From assembly GCA_022494885.1 (NCBI GenBank), contig JAGVSM010002872.1, forward strand, positions 163,567 to 227,566: a stretch of DNA of 64,000 nucleotides. Reading direction: 5' to 3'. The DNA is from Micrasema longulum (taxonomy: Eukaryota > Arthropoda > Insecta > Trichoptera > Brachycentridae). A program made the translations under genes and the position numbers. Positions 1 to 11,660 of the stretch are shown here, piece by piece. The notes below the pieces were generated by a model that was not told where the DNA came from, did not search any database, and was given only the letters and a program-made list of their open reading frames with translations. Numbering within the stretch: position 1 is the first letter of the stretch; every line of letters starts with the position of its first letter.

Positions 1-1820
1 TTCGACATTCAGAATAGTATTTGAATATAAGTACGTATTCTTAAAAATATTTTAACATCGTTTTTTGTACAATATTTTAAAAATAAATAAAACTTAAGGA
101 AACTAAAAAATCCAATGTCAATAATGTGCATATTATATAACAATATTGAAAACACAGAGGTTGTCATTTTTGTAAGCAGATTATTATTATTTAAGAAGTG
201 TATACAAGATACGTATAAATAAATAAATGAATATTAATGAATTAAATTGAAAAATAATTATATTATAATTATTTCCATTGTTAAACTTATTTAAATGTGT
301 ATTTTATTAGTCTTTACATGTAAGTGATGAAAACTATAAATTGTCATTTCTGATGTGAAAGCATTTTCTTCACATACCTGAAACCGTTTTAAAAACGAGT
401 CTTCCTATCGGTTTCACTCATACAAAAAAGCAATGTTTTTTTGTTTTGTATTTCAATTTAATTCAGTTACTTTCCCTGCCTCTTTCACAGCAAGTTTTCA
501 AATCACATAGAGGGCCTTTGTCGGATATTGTCATTCATATTTATGACCATATTGCAAACACGAAAGTTAGCATAAATTGCGTTTACTTGTATCACAATAG
601 CTTTATTGTCCATTATTGTTATTTTATAAATTTAATAACATGAGATAAGATTATTATTAAAAAAATTTATCAATTTCCCAACTCCGACGCCATTTGTATG
701 AGTCACCAAAAGATAGTGTAGCACCCGCTTATTAAAAAGTTATTACCAACATAAATTTAATTACATCACAGTGAAAGCATTTTTAGTAGGCAAGTGCTCA
801 TTTGTGATGTGAATATTTCTGTTTTTTTTTATTATTTTTCATTGTGTGTAGATCAAATAAATAAATTAATCAAATTGTAAATCCCACCCTCATGTTTGGT
901 AAAACTGAAGGTAAGATTAAATTATTTTGTGTGTTGAGGAGTGGTGTGTTGGGGAGCCACCTGGCGCGTATTGCTTCTCCTCATAGATACTGTATGGTAG
1001 AATTACATTGATCTCATGTATTGTGTAGATGTGCCTTCCCATCACACCACTCCGTAACACAAGGGAACAATGTAATCCAGACGCTCGCTCTACCGGGGTT
1101 CTGAGTTGAATTTCCAATGTTAACGTGATAATAAATGAGAGAAGAAATCAAGACTACTGCATTGTTACAACTCGGTTTGTAATGGTAAATAAATAAATAA
1201 AATACTTCGAGTTGATTGAAATAAATCATTTTGTTTAGTTTCTCAAAACTGATTTAAAAAAAAAAGTAAAATTACTAGCAACTATACCTACGCAATCTTA
1301 TTTCATAGATCCGTCTATTCTCTTAATTACCATTGAAATCAAATATTTTTTGTAATAAACAGTTATAAGTACAAACAACTAAACATCTATTTTGCTGACA
1401 CAAAATTATTTGCACATTAAAATACGTCATTGAACATTCCCTACATTAATAATTCTAATAACAGCTATATTATTTCATTCAATATATCTAAGTAGAAGTT
1501 TAAACACCCACAGTCAAATACTGATCAAATATGAGAAGGGGGTTTGTAGAAGTTAATAAGCCTCGGGGTACAATAGAGATGTCAACTGACTTGATTTAGT
1601 GGACATTCAAATGCGCAGGAATTCTCTAATCTTCATTTCCTACATAATATGACACGCGTTTGATTTAACAACGTAGTACCTATAAGACAAGACTGGAAAT
1701 AAACTTTAAAGGAAAATCGCTCAAATTATTTTTTTTATTATTTGCCCAGGACATACGTCCTCATTATATCTGAGTTGTTAACCCGGCATCGATGAACCTA
1801 TTTTACACTACGCGGTGAAA
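1..1820. other. AT-rich non-coding stretch
   Basis: No gene or recognisable element is visible. The segment around 890-1200 is less AT-rich and is followed by a short AAATAAATAAATAAAAT run (about 1184-1201), which resembles a retrotransposon tail, but I could not recognise a coding relic before it. Short open frames here have no family features and are scattered over both strands. Confidence 0.5.
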
Positions 1821-1822
1821 GA

Positions 1823-1850
1823 ACTGGGTGTGGGACACACAATTTAAAAT
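1823..1850 (+). repeat. Solitary end of the CTGGGTGTGGG repeat
   Basis: CTGGGTGTGGGACAC here matches the terminal repeat of the small inverted-repeat element at 2385-2562. It is in the same orientation as that element's left end and has no nearby partner other than the ends at 2385 and 2562. Confidence 0.4.
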
Positions 1851-1870
1851 ACATTATTTATTCTTTTATG

Positions 1871-2095
1871 GAATGGCACCGTGGCGCAGCTGGTTATACA
1901 GCCAACTCTGAAACTGGCGCCGCGGATTCGATTCCCGCAAGTTGCAAAAAAAAATTTTTAGGAATATTTTTTTTTTCAATCGGACTGGGTGTTGTGATGT
2001 ATTTTTTATAACCTCTTTACATATTCTTTCTTCCCCACCTGCTCACAAGCTCCTAAATAGAGGCCTAACGGGTTATTACTTTTTAAAAAATATAT
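1871..2095 (+). mobile_element. tRNA-headed SINE, family 3, copy 1
   Basis: The head has an A-box-like segment (GTGGCGCAGCTGG) and a B-box-like segment (GATTCGATTCCCGC) about 35 bp downstream, as in a tRNA-derived Pol III promoter. An A-rich/T-rich linker and a body follow, and the body contains a small hairpin (GCTCCTAAATAGAGGC). A second copy with the same order of blocks lies at 48971-49165, which supports a dispersed family. A clean tRNA cloverleaf cannot be drawn, so this is not read as a functional tRNA gene. Confidence 0.65.
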
Positions 2096-2384
2096 TTCTT
2101 GCATGGATACACTGCAATATATATTTTTTTATTAAAATATGTACAAAAAAATAATAATTTAATAAATTGTGAAGCTATGTGAAAAAGAAACGCTAACATC
2201 TTTTTTCGAAAAACTATAAAAAAATAAAGAAATTAACTGAGATTCAAATAAAAACATATTTTTTAAAAAATGTTGGTACATATATACAATCGAAAAATAA
2301 ACTGGGCATAGCATAGAAAAATAAAATACCTGGGGATATCTTTCTGTATTGTATGTGCCCGAAAATGTTACACAAACTATGATC

Positions 2385-2562
2385 CTGGGTGTGGGGCACC
2401 CGAACGCATTTTGAACCCAACTTACTCAGCCCACGCGCATAGAACTACTAAAACAAAGCAAGTTAGCGATATTTCAGTCTTTTGGATGGATAAGAAGGGA
2501 TACGACGTTATCAATTATATAAGTAGTGAGCGTTCAAAATGTATCGGGTGTCCCACACCCAG
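2385..2562. mobile_element. 178-bp MITE with about 32-bp terminal inverted repeats
   Basis: The left end begins CTGGGTGTGGGGCACCCGA. The right end, read on the other strand, begins CTGGGTGTGGGACACCCGA. The match runs on through CATTTTGAAC, giving arms of about 32 bp with a few mismatches. Each arm tip can itself fold (GGGTG/CACCC). No coding capacity is present. The superfamily is not identified. Confidence 0.6.
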
Positions 2563-2859
2563 TAACTTACTTACAAATATCTATCGACGTGCTTAAAAAC
2601 ATGCTAAGAATTTGAGCGATCACAATGCATAATAATGAACATGCTTAAGTTATCGCAGTCATAAGTCAACGCGAGTGTACCTAATCTCTAAGTCAACGCT
2701 TGTGTCGGTTTGTTTTTGTTTTTCTCGTAAATAAATACAGCTCACTGGCGAAAAATCGGCGATTAGTATAAAAAATAATACAATATATTGCATTTGCAAA
2801 ATAGTAAGGATTATTTAATACAAAAAAGTAAAAATTCAATTACAATTACTATGGCGACT

Positions 2860-3180
2860 GTTTTTCTTGACATTTGGCTTGCCAACCGCCGCCGCCGGCT
2901 TTGTGCAATGAATAACACGATAAATAATAAATAAATAAATCAACATAGCAGTTTTGGGATATTTCCCCATATATACACCGGTGAAATTCAAATATGCGAT
3001 TGCGCAGCAGGATTATACGTCGCGAAACGTAAATATTTTGACATTGAATATTGGGTGTTTACGGATATTCTATTGTGATCGCGAATACGATAAACAACCA
3101 TGGTGGGAAATTGTTATCACCGCGCTTATAAGCACGTCGATAGTTATTTGTGATTGAGCTACAGGTTCAATGACGCCGGG
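2860..3180. other. GC/CpG-enriched island, possible regulatory element
   Basis: This stretch (GCCGCCGCCGGC, then several CpG-containing words such as GCGATTGCGCAGC and CGTCGCGAAACG) contrasts with the AT-rich flanks and has no repeat or transposon signature. It carries a 67-codon open frame that I do not recognise. A regulatory or conserved non-coding role is inferred from composition only. Confidence 0.25.
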
Positions 3181-3189
3181 TTTATGCTA

Positions 3190-4560
3190 TTTGTTCCGAA
3201 TGGGATTCAATGAGTATTTCATAATATTTTTACTAAGAAAGTAATTAAACGATTTTGTTTAGTCTTTATTTTACTTAATCTGTAATCTTAAGCATGCAGC
3301 TGACCATCTTTTTTCCTGGACTCAATGAAGGAGACGCTGATAAAATATTGCAGCGCCCTGAGCACAGTAAAATGTGAATAAATAAAGGATGATGATAATA
3401 AATAATCATTTTAATAATGCGTCCTCAAACACGATATGCAATATGAAATTGAAAAATGCAGCGAAAGTCGCTTCAACCTGTATTTTTTACAGCTTAAGTA
3501 GATTATTTACTACGAGTTTGCGTGTACTTACTTAAGCAATCTTGTACTATACTCGTACATGAAAAAAAAAACGTTAATTAAAATGGAATAATTTTGTGTT
3601 ACCCGAAGCTCTCGAAGTCCATTACATGAGTTGTATCATCTGAATTATACGAAAACATCGAAACATACTTTAAAATATATCGTCCGCTCTCCTCCCGGAG
3701 ATCTTATCCTTGCAAATCCGAGGATAAGGAGAGGAAAATGGAATCTTCGCATAAACCAACGCTCCGGTATGAAAGGATCATGTTCCCTTTGTTATTTGCA
3801 TAAATTTCAACACTTGCTTATTCATCTGCGGCCATTTTGTTTTCCCAAATTTAAAATGTCCGCAAACATTGCCGTTTTAAATAAAGATCGTAATATATTC
3901 ACAAACATGCTCAACAGGAACGAGTGGGTTTTTCAAGCATTGTAAAATTTCGTTTCTCTCTGAGTGGGCTAAAATATTTCACGCAATATCTCTGAACAAT
4001 TCCACCACATTACGAATCTACTGAAACTAAATTTTATTTTCTTTGGCATCTTTTAATTTACGTTCCTTACAAAGGTACGTTATTATGTATGATTAGTAGA
4101 AATAACATACAGGTTATAAAAGAAAAACGTATGTTACAATCAAATTATAAAAGTCTTGGACTTAAGAATAAACTGTTCAATAAGGGGAATTAACTATAAA
4201 CAGTTCATTATTTATGTTCAGTTCTCGATAATCTTACTGTCGTTTCCCCTCAATTTTCTGTTGGCCTTTATCATTATTGTGAATTTTCGCATATTTTTAT
4301 GTATTGCGCATTTCCCTTCTCGGTTTTTTAGTTCTTTTCATATTTTATGAACGAATGAATGAAGAATGACTTTCATTTTGCGTTTTGTTGGTTAACGTCG
4401 CTGAGTTTTTTTTTTTTTTAATTAATAAATCATGCAAAATTACGAGGCATATATTTTTTATTAACAAATAAAATAAACTTACGAGTTCATATTTTTTTAA
4501 ACAATAAATCTTTTGTTGAGCCTAAAATAGTAATTAAATACTTTAATTTTAGGTGAACTG
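3190..4560. other. Mostly featureless non-coding DNA with one higher-complexity island
   Basis: About 3640-3960 is richer in GC and contains the inverted repeat CTTATCCT...AGGATAAG (GATA-type core sites facing each other about 10 bp apart). It also overlaps a 104-codon open frame with no recognisable family features. The rest is AT-rich and nothing can be called. Confidence 0.3.
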
Positions 4561-4564
4561 GTAT

Positions 4565-4690
4565 TAAGAGACCGTTTGTTGTCCCGTGGCCAGTCCCATG
4601 ACTCTAGAGCAGGATGTCCGAGGCTCGAATCCCGCCCTTCCACAACTCGTTTCCCGTTTTTTAATAAAAACGCGAAAAAATATTTTAGTT
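4565..4690 (+). mobile_element. tRNA-headed SINE, family 2, copy 1
   Basis: A TGTCCCGTGGCCAGT block is followed about 35 bp later by a B-box-like GGCTCGAATCCCGC, then CCACAAC...TTTCCCG. The same ordered blocks recur at 61470-61600 (CCACAACTTGATTCCCGAG). This supports a low-copy, diverged tRNA-derived SINE. No terminal poly-A tail or target duplication can be defined. Confidence 0.5.
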
Positions 4691-4699
4691 TAAAAAAAA

Positions 4700-5760
4700 C
4701 AATAAAAAATATTTTAGAAAAAAATTCAAACTTACTAGTAAACGGAAGGGAAAAATAATTATTCGGAAGTACAACACATAATTTGATAAATATAATATAC
4801 ATGTTTATTATATTCTAGATATTATTATTGTTATGATGGATAACTTACATGTAGTTTAATAGCTGAAAGGCTTTTTGCAAAAGTGATTCTATGGAATATT
4901 GAATTAAATTGGAAATGAAAAATGTATGTAGGCCTTTCGAAAAACCAATTATTTTTTTCGTAACGTGCTCAAGATTCATTCGAATATTGACAACAATAAG
5001 ATAATTCCATTATCAGTAATAAAAAACTTTATAAATATTTTAAATAAGCGAGGAAAACAAAAACGAAAAATAATTCTAAAAAGATGAAGATTTATAAAGA
5101 AGTGTTACATCAATGACTATTCAGTTTTTAGATATTTAAACTTTGAATTCTCGTCTTTAGGTGAGTAGCTTAGGGAAGACCTGGGAAGATTGACACAAAG
5201 GTGAGTTTACACAATGTATATTTGCTAGAAATATGGAAATACTTCAGTTTGCGCTTTTTTTGCACCGCGATCACGCGGTCGGTACATGCTGAAACAGTAT
5301 GGCGAATGGTTGTGTTGATTGTAGTGTCTGCGTTGCGAAATGGTCAAAAGTTAAGTTTCTCTACTTTTTTAAAGATCCGTGTTTATTGATTTATGTAGTA
5401 TTCGTTAATGTTAGTTTTTTATAAATCTATTATTTTAACTAAACTACTTGAATATAATATTCAAACCTTGTTTTAAAATATTCAAGCTTGTAAGTCGAAA
5501 TCCTCGATGGTAGTTCATTGTAATTTATTACTGAAATAAAATACAAGTGATACTTTAATACACAAATTTGGAAAAATTTACTAAACCCATTACAATAACA
5601 ATACTAATTATATTTTAATCCTTTTCGATGTCTGCATCGTAATTGACAGTTATTAGCTTGACTTAGATGGGACCATAAAGAACCCGGACCACAATAATAA
5701 TATATAAACAATTGGAACTCATTAAAATATCATTGTATCAACTTATAAGTTACTTCTAAA
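4700..5760. other. AT-rich non-coding stretch, nothing recognised
   Basis: I see no coding relic, tandem array or strong inverted repeat here. Short open frames are of chance length. Confidence 0.5.
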
Positions 5761-5939
5761 AACTTTGTATTTCGAATACATTGAATTTTATGGTAAGCAT
5801 ACCAGTCTCGAAGATGTCGCAAAAGAAATGAAACCGGTAACTGTTTTTTATCCAAATGTGTACGAGTCGCATGAAAGGCCAGGCGGTAAGATCAAATTCG
5901 TTTGGTCTTACCATACCAAGGTAGGTTATTTGCTGGTCG

Positions 5940-6330
5940 CTAGCTAGGCCCGAGAAACAACGAGCGATTAGAAATGTATGGTAAAATTGCTCGCTTTTAG
6001 GTCTCGAACATTAATTTGACGCGCCTGTCTCGGGCCTCGTACTATGGCTATGTGTGGCGTTTTTCATAAGTTTTTGTATGTTTAAAACTAACGCCCTCGC
6101 TGTCGCCAACGCGTTAGACCCGCACTATGGACGAGCCCTAAATGCAGTACATCTGACATTGAAGATGACGATGACCTGATGAAAAATGGGTTCAATGATT
6201 ATATTGCAAAGGCTGAGCGCATGTCAAATATACTCGAAACGAATTATCGTATGTTTGTCAGAACTGTCTATCAGACAAGACCAAAGTTAATGGCGAACCT
6301 GAACCTAATTATGAAATAAATTGTGGTTTC
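5940..6330. other. Unclassified transposon-like remnant
   Basis: A GGCCCGAGA / TCTCGGGCC inverted pair lies about 85 bp apart (about 5947-6036). It is followed by a CpG-richer segment ending in GACGAGCCCT. A stop-free stretch at about 6150-6318 encodes an acidic patch (IEDDDDL) and then a helix-like peptide, which suggests a decayed coding sequence that I cannot assign. The upstream 60-codon frame at 5765-5947 is likewise unassigned. Confidence 0.25.
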
Positions 6331-6483
6331 TCATGACAAACAATAATGATTTGTGTCTCACGATTTCTTAACTATATAGTAAATTAATGAATACATGTAT
6401 CTTAATTCTGACCTTAGACACACCTTAAATTGTTTTGGCTTTTTTTTATTATAATGTTAGTTGAATAACTTAATTGATTGTCA

Positions 6484-6668
6484 TATTATAACAAAGATGG
6501 AGAACATTTCTGAGAAGGAAATATAGATGTCAAGACATTTTCAGAGCTTATGACCTGTGATTGGCTGTTTACACGGTGTGTAAAGCCATGTAGTGCCCAG
6601 AAGCCTTGTAGGTATATAGACTTCTATATTCCTTTCTCTTAAATGTTTTCCATCTCTGTTGTAATACG
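6484..6668. mobile_element. MITE-A copy, complete small form
   Basis: The left end reads ACAAAGATGGAGAACATTTC and the right end, on the other strand, reads ACAACAGAGATGGAAAACAT. The repeats run about 55 bp inward (GAAGTCTA...). The core contains TTTACACGGTGTGTAAA, a palindrome that recurs at the centre of other copies. The element is non-coding. Its host-wide consensus end is TTTCAACAGAGAGGGAAAAC. Confidence 0.65.
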
Positions 6669-6679
6669 TTATTATTAAC

Positions 6680-8680
6680 AGCTCCCTATGAGGTTGAATA
6701 CAGCTCTTGTCTAAAAAAATTGATTAACTCAAAACATTGTTAATCGATCTGAAAAAAGCGAGCTTATTGTGTATTTTTATTTTATTAAAATAAATATTCA
6801 CTTACGAAGCCTGTCATTATGATTTAAGTCTGTATTAAATGAAGTGTTTCAACTAACCTTGACTGCTGTTTTAACTTACCTTGGTTCAAACATGGTTGAC
6901 ACGGGTAGAATGTTCACACTTAATTGGATTTTTCTTCTGTTTGTGATCCTTTAGGCTTATAAACAAGTTGATGATGAATTATGCTTTCTTAAAGGAAATT
7001 TATTATATTAATAGCAGTTAAAACAGGGTAGTTAAGACCGAAAATGAAAAAAATTGTGTCAACCCACCTTGGTCTCCCCTATTTATTTTTCTGTAATATT
7101 CTCACTTATTTCTCATCGGAATTCAACCACCAAAACGCCAATTTTATTCAAAAAATTTAGAGAGTACAAGAAAATACACTATTTAAATTATTTACATAAA
7201 CAAAGTTAGTGTTTGTTTCACAAATATGCCCTGAACAAACACAAATATTTGAAATAATATTAATTTGCAAATGAAATACTGTGAATAATAATTATCATTT
7301 ACGTAACGTTATACAAATGATTGGATGAGCTTTGATGATTTTGACCGAATAATATCAAATGCAGAATTCAGCATTCCAAAAATACGGCGCAATCATGCAT
7401 TTATTAACGACATGATAAATTGTAGTCTTGCTACACAGTATTTATTTAAAAACTGTGTCAGCTGATGTAAAAGTACGAACAATTAAATTAAACGGATCGT
7501 TTCAAAGAAACACCCAGAAAAGTATTAGACATAGGGTATTATATTCGAGAAATGATGCAGAGTAGCTTCGCCTGGTAGCGAATTAGGAGACGGCGGCTGA
7601 GGCCAGACGGAGTTGTAGGCAAAAGTTGCAGAAGGACAACGCTCTGTATGGACTACAGGGCCATCGGAGAGAAAGGTTGTGATTTTAATACAAAAACATG
7701 CACTACATGTTGTTTGTGACGTTCATTTTAAGAGTAATAAGCTTAGAACTTCCAGACTTATCAATTTTCAGATACGAATTAAAGGATACCAATTCTGCCC
7801 AATAAGGAGGTATCAGTTTTTTTTAAATAATAAAGGTCTATGAAGTACGTTCCAAAAAAAAAAAATCTAATTATTAGTAGCAAAAAAAATATTTTTTAAT
7901 TTGTCATTTAGGATTCCCCCGCAAAAACGGTTATTCCATGAGCCACGCCCCTAATACGTCACGATTCATGTTTATTTGTTCCTGCTCGTTATTTTTTTTT
8001 TAAAACATTGTCACGAATCTTGACGTCACAATTGTCTAGGCCAAACATGTTGCGTTTTTCTAGTGACGTATTTTTTTTTAAAAGTTCTTTTTAAAAATTA
8101 TATATGAAAACATTTCTCCAAAAAATCCACATTCATTTTGAAAATACAATCAATTATTCAAAATCTATTTCATATATTTCCCTATTGTCAGCAACATTAC
8201 ATTATTTTCCAGTGCAGACTAGTGTCATGCTGTAACTAATTATAAATTGTTTAATTTCCGCATCGGAATACTTGTAGAATCCCTGATTTGTAATACTAAT
8301 TGTTTGTTTTCTTATCAATCACGTAGTAGTCTTTTAGGCTTTGTTTTCCGAGGGATTATTTGGAAGGGTCCAATTAAAACGCCAAGGGCCGGAAGATCGT
8401 TACCACACAAATAGTGTCAATAAATCAAACCAGGCCCGGCCTGGGCGGGCCATTAGTATCACTGGTAGGGACGGGACGCGGACCAGGGCTGGACAAAGAA
8501 TGCCTATGGCGTTCTTTCTGGGGTCACCCTTCCAACAGAAATTAAAAGGTTCAGATTTTTTAGCAAATTTAGCGTTTTTGAACAGTTTAACAAATTAATT
8601 TAAACCTCAGCATTGTTTTTTTTTACCATATCCGGGCGGAATGAAAAACACAATTATGTGAGTTCCGAAGAATTGATAAC
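6680..8680. other. Non-coding stretch with a small GC-rich patch
   Basis: The stretch is mostly AT-rich. A short unassigned complex segment lies at about 7560-7690. A GC-rich patch at about 8375-8530 contains the hairpin CCAGGC-CCG-GCCTGG and a CCAGGGCTGGACAAAG block, which resembles hAT-type termini, but no partner end was found. No gene is supported. Confidence 0.35.
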
Positions 8681-8684
8681 CTGG

Positions 8685-8790
8685 ACGAGTGTTTTAAATG
8701 CGATGTGGTCAAGCGTATACATTTACCTGCCATGCCTGGAGTCTCGGGTTTGGTTCCAGGCAAGCTCGACGTTGTATACATACAGACCGT
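8685..8790 (+). mobile_element. Degraded tRNA-like SINE head (family 1-like)
   Basis: GATGTGGTCAAGCG followed by GAGTCTCGGGTTTGGTTCCAG matches the head layout of the family 1 SINEs (A-box-like, then GGTCTCGGGTTCGATTCC), with substitutions. No family 1 body is visible downstream. Confidence 0.35.
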
Positions 8791-8933
8791 AAGCATTCTG
8801 CGAAAAAGCATTATGTCAAATTTACTAGGTTAGAGGCATTCGAGCTTGAAAGTTCTCTAGGCATAAACAAACAATTTTAGAACTAATCGTTTCAAAGCTG
8901 ATTATCAGAAACGCCACATCGATCTGTCAAGTA

Positions 8934-9184
8934 CATCTCGCTGCTCTAATTTTTGTATGTTCAACAGACCATTGAATATGAATGCCAATGTATTCGTTAT
9001 CCTATTACACGTCCATGTAGCTAAAAGAATATTATTTAATCCGTTATGAAATAGTATTTTCGGCCTTTTTTGAGTGCCAATCTTCACTTACCGATTTTAC
9101 TTATATGACTTTAAAAACAAATAAAATGTCTCCTGTCAAATTTGCAAAATACTATATTGAACATACAAAAACTAGGGCAGCGAT
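8934..9184. mobile_element. MITE-B copy 1 (about 250 bp)
   Basis: The ends are inverted repeats around TTTTTGTATGTTCAA...TTGAACATACAAAAA, finishing in GCAGCGAT on the right. The interior shares many blocks in the same order with the copy at 33487-33745 (for example CACGTCCATGTAGCTAAA and TTTTTTGAGTGCCAATCT). It is a non-coding, TIR-bearing family. A Tc1/mariner-type origin is possible but not shown. Confidence 0.65.
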
Positions 9185-9189
9185 TTGAA

Positions 9190-9755
9190 AAAATAATTTG
9201 TAAAAAATAAAGTGTCTTTTTAAAGTACGCATTTTAAATGCAAGTTACCTAATAAAGTCTCTTTGCGTGACTTGTTTTGATATAATTTCTTTTAAAATAT
9301 TTTGCTTTGTTAAATATTTTGCTTTATTAAATATTTTAAATGTTGGGTAAGCATAAATAAATAAAAACAAAGAATTCATCTATTATATATTTTTTTTTAT
9401 TTTTTAATATTTTTTGTTTCTTTCGAGAATATCAGTATCCTTGATAGGAGGGATGCTGGCATACCAACTTTGAAATTCATGTGGAATATTTTTTTATCTC
9501 TGAACAGATTAACATTCTATTGAGTTATCACGGAAAACAATTTGACCAGTAGGTAGTGTAGGATTCAGTGCATTTTCGTAGATTGTATGGCATTCGCTAA
9601 AAAATGTTACGTCATCATAAGGTCAAATATTTTACTTAGTGCCTTTTCGCAGAATACCCGTGATATGTTTGATGTTATACCAGTTTTCTTTTTCTGAGGC
9701 ATAACACTTATTGTTTTACTTCGTGTGTTTATGTTATGTGTAATTATGTTATCCT
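9190..9755. other. AT-rich non-coding stretch
   Basis: It holds a short direct repeat (AAATATTTTGCTTT twice at about 9296-9330), and nothing else is recognised. The part just upstream of 9760 may be diverged body of the LINE tail that follows. Confidence 0.4.
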
Positions 9756-9759
9756 TATT

Positions 9760-10012
9760 ATATTATCCTCTCTTCATAGTAAAGTGTTATTTTTTTTTTA
9801 TACATATATTTATTTTTGTTAATCTTTTTTTGTTAGGCTTTTAATTTTTGTACAAAATTGTAAGATTCAATATGTCCATGTATTTATAATTTTCTCAAAC
9901 TGAACGGTTTGGGTAGGTAGGAAGAAATTGCCTTAAGGCAATATGCCCGCTCTTATATGTATATTTATTGTATATGTATATAAAGTGTCAATAAATAAAA
10001 TAAATTATGAGT
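9760..10012 (+). mobile_element. LINE 3' UTR fragment (family L1x), 5'-truncated
   Basis: This is the 3' untranslated end of the non-LTR family whose coding end is seen at 58430-59100. Shared blocks include AAGATTCAATATGTCCATG, TTTTCTCAAACTGAACGG, the palindrome ATTGCCTTAAGGCAAT, GCCCGC..CTTATATG and a terminal (A)AATAAA-rich tail. There is no coding sequence in this copy. The palindrome before the tail is a plausible recognition element for the family's reverse transcriptase (inference). Confidence 0.8.
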
Positions 10013-10019
10013 AAAGATG

Positions 10020-10380
10020 ACGAAAATGTATGAACTGAGTATGGTAATGTAATTTTCAATCAATAATAACTTAAAATATTATCCGAGATTAATACTGTCA
10101 ATCGGGATGAACTTCTTTTAACCAAATGTTAAATCCAACAGGTTTTTTAATGGATTTGGACAAACTCATAAAATGCTTGGTCTAACAAACAAACAAAATA
10201 GAAAAAAATTGTCATGTTTAAAAAATTAGGAATAAACCTAACCATTAAACTGCATGTACCGTTTATGTAACAATCGAATGTGTATCAAAATCAACTCATC
10301 AACTCAACAAATATTGTAGATCACAACAAAAACATGATTCAAGCATGTTCCAAGTCGTTTGCGTTTATGTGAAATAAATC
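10020..10380. other. AT-rich non-coding stretch, nothing recognised
   Basis: No repeat, coding relic or structure stands out. Confidence 0.5.
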
Positions 10381-10384
10381 CGTG

Positions 10385-10570
10385 TGTCGTTAACATGCAG
10401 TATAGCAACCCTGCTCTCCTATTTCTATGGGTTTTTCTATTTTCTATTTAGCTCCGCAACCCCTTTTGGGCGGGAACACATTTTTCAGGTGCCATCCGTT
10501 CTGGGGAGGGTAATTGACAGCCATTCTGCAGCTGTCAGCTCTAACGAATGCACTGAACTATTAAACGGGC
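10385..10570. other. Higher-complexity island, possible regulatory element
   Basis: It contains GGGCGGGAACAC and closely spaced TTGACAG, CTGCAGCTGTCAG words (TALE-homeodomain-like TGACAG/CTGTCA sites on both strands). There is no transposon signature and no recognised coding potential. The regulatory assignment is an inference from composition and motif density. Confidence 0.25.
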
Positions 10571-11399
10571 CTCGCCTATATACAGTATACACACCCTTAC
10601 ATGCTTACATATAATATAAGGACTACTTACAGACTTATAACATGCTGGAGTATGCAGAGACGTGAAAACCTTGCGTAATACATTTAACGTAGGAACATGA
10701 AAATGTATTTTATTAACAAAATTATTCAAAGTGAGAAATAAAACCATTTTATTTTTGACAGACGATGGTAAAGATTAACGAAAAAGAAACATATATTTCA
10801 ATGCCTTTAAGGTTTACGACATTGGCTGCTTTGAGTATTTAACATTCAACGTTAATTTAACATTCAGGTTGTGGAAAGCGAATTATTGTTTCGGCTTTGG
10901 AACATTACTTTGACTTGTTTCAAAATTATTAGCCATGTTATTTAAGATAAATTAAAAATGACACCAATCTTAAAATCATAAGAACTGAGTTACTTGTACT
11001 AATTTGAATTTTATTTTTTTAAAGTTCTCTTACTTTTTTTCTTCAAAAGTAAATAATGTTTAAAATGTAAACAAAGAACAGTTTTTCACGTTTATGTAAA
11101 TGCTAGCGTTTACCCGCTTCTTTCAGAACTTTATCACATATTGAACTCATTTGGTGATTTTTAACAAAAAAACTGTCATTTTGTTTACGACGCGTTAAGC
11201 TGTGCATGACGGCAGTAAAGCAGTGACCCTCATTTTCAGACTAAGTAAGAATATACACATTATTAGAATCATAAAAATCCGCTATAAATATTTCATATAT
11301 TTTGAACGTAATTCCCGATTTTAAAAACATATTGATTACCAAATTTGTTTACTTAAAAAATTGTTAAGTAAATAAATAAAACAAATGAAATACGATGTG

Positions 11400-11660
11400 C
11401 TTGGCCATAATGGCTAAGCGTTTACGGTGAGGCGTGCGCACGGTGAACTGAAACATACGGTAGCAAGTGTAGTGTCCTCAGTGAGTGCGAAGGCTCGGGC
11501 GCAGCATGGCGCCGCTTACTGCGCCCACGCCGCGCCGCAAACGCTCGCCACTATGCGTTATGATCAAGCACTTAATGCGAAGCTCCCTGCGTGGTTACGT
11601 AAAAACTAACTCTTGTTCCACAGTTATTTTCAAAGTCGGTTACTTGCTAGGAGTGTCATT
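11400..11660. promoter_or_regulatory. CpG-rich island, possible promoter or 5' exon
   Basis: Roughly 160 bp (about 11415-11575) carry some twenty CpGs, in a region otherwise below about 35% GC by eye. Overlapping 60-codon open frames on the + strand are arginine- and alanine-rich and look like products of GC composition, not a protein family. It could be an untranslated first exon with its core promoter, or a mobile-element head. Splice donors such as CAGTGAGT (about 11479) are present but unproven. Confidence 0.3.

Noticed and set aside
361..420. GAAACCG and CGGTTTC pair
   Set aside because: Only the 7-bp words are inverted; there is no CTGATGA box and no longer arms.
3631..3945. 104-codon open frame on the plus strand
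   Set aside because: No family features; it overlaps a GC-richer island and is better read as chance openness.
5765..5947. 60-codon frame near a GAAACCGGTA word
   Set aside because: The GAAACCGGTA at about 5829 has no CTGATGA box or stem II upstream, so it is not a hammerhead; the peptide is unrecognised.
6174..6240. CTGATGA followed later by CGAAAC
   Set aside because: The spacing is about 50 bases with no stem II, so the ribozyme fold is not possible.
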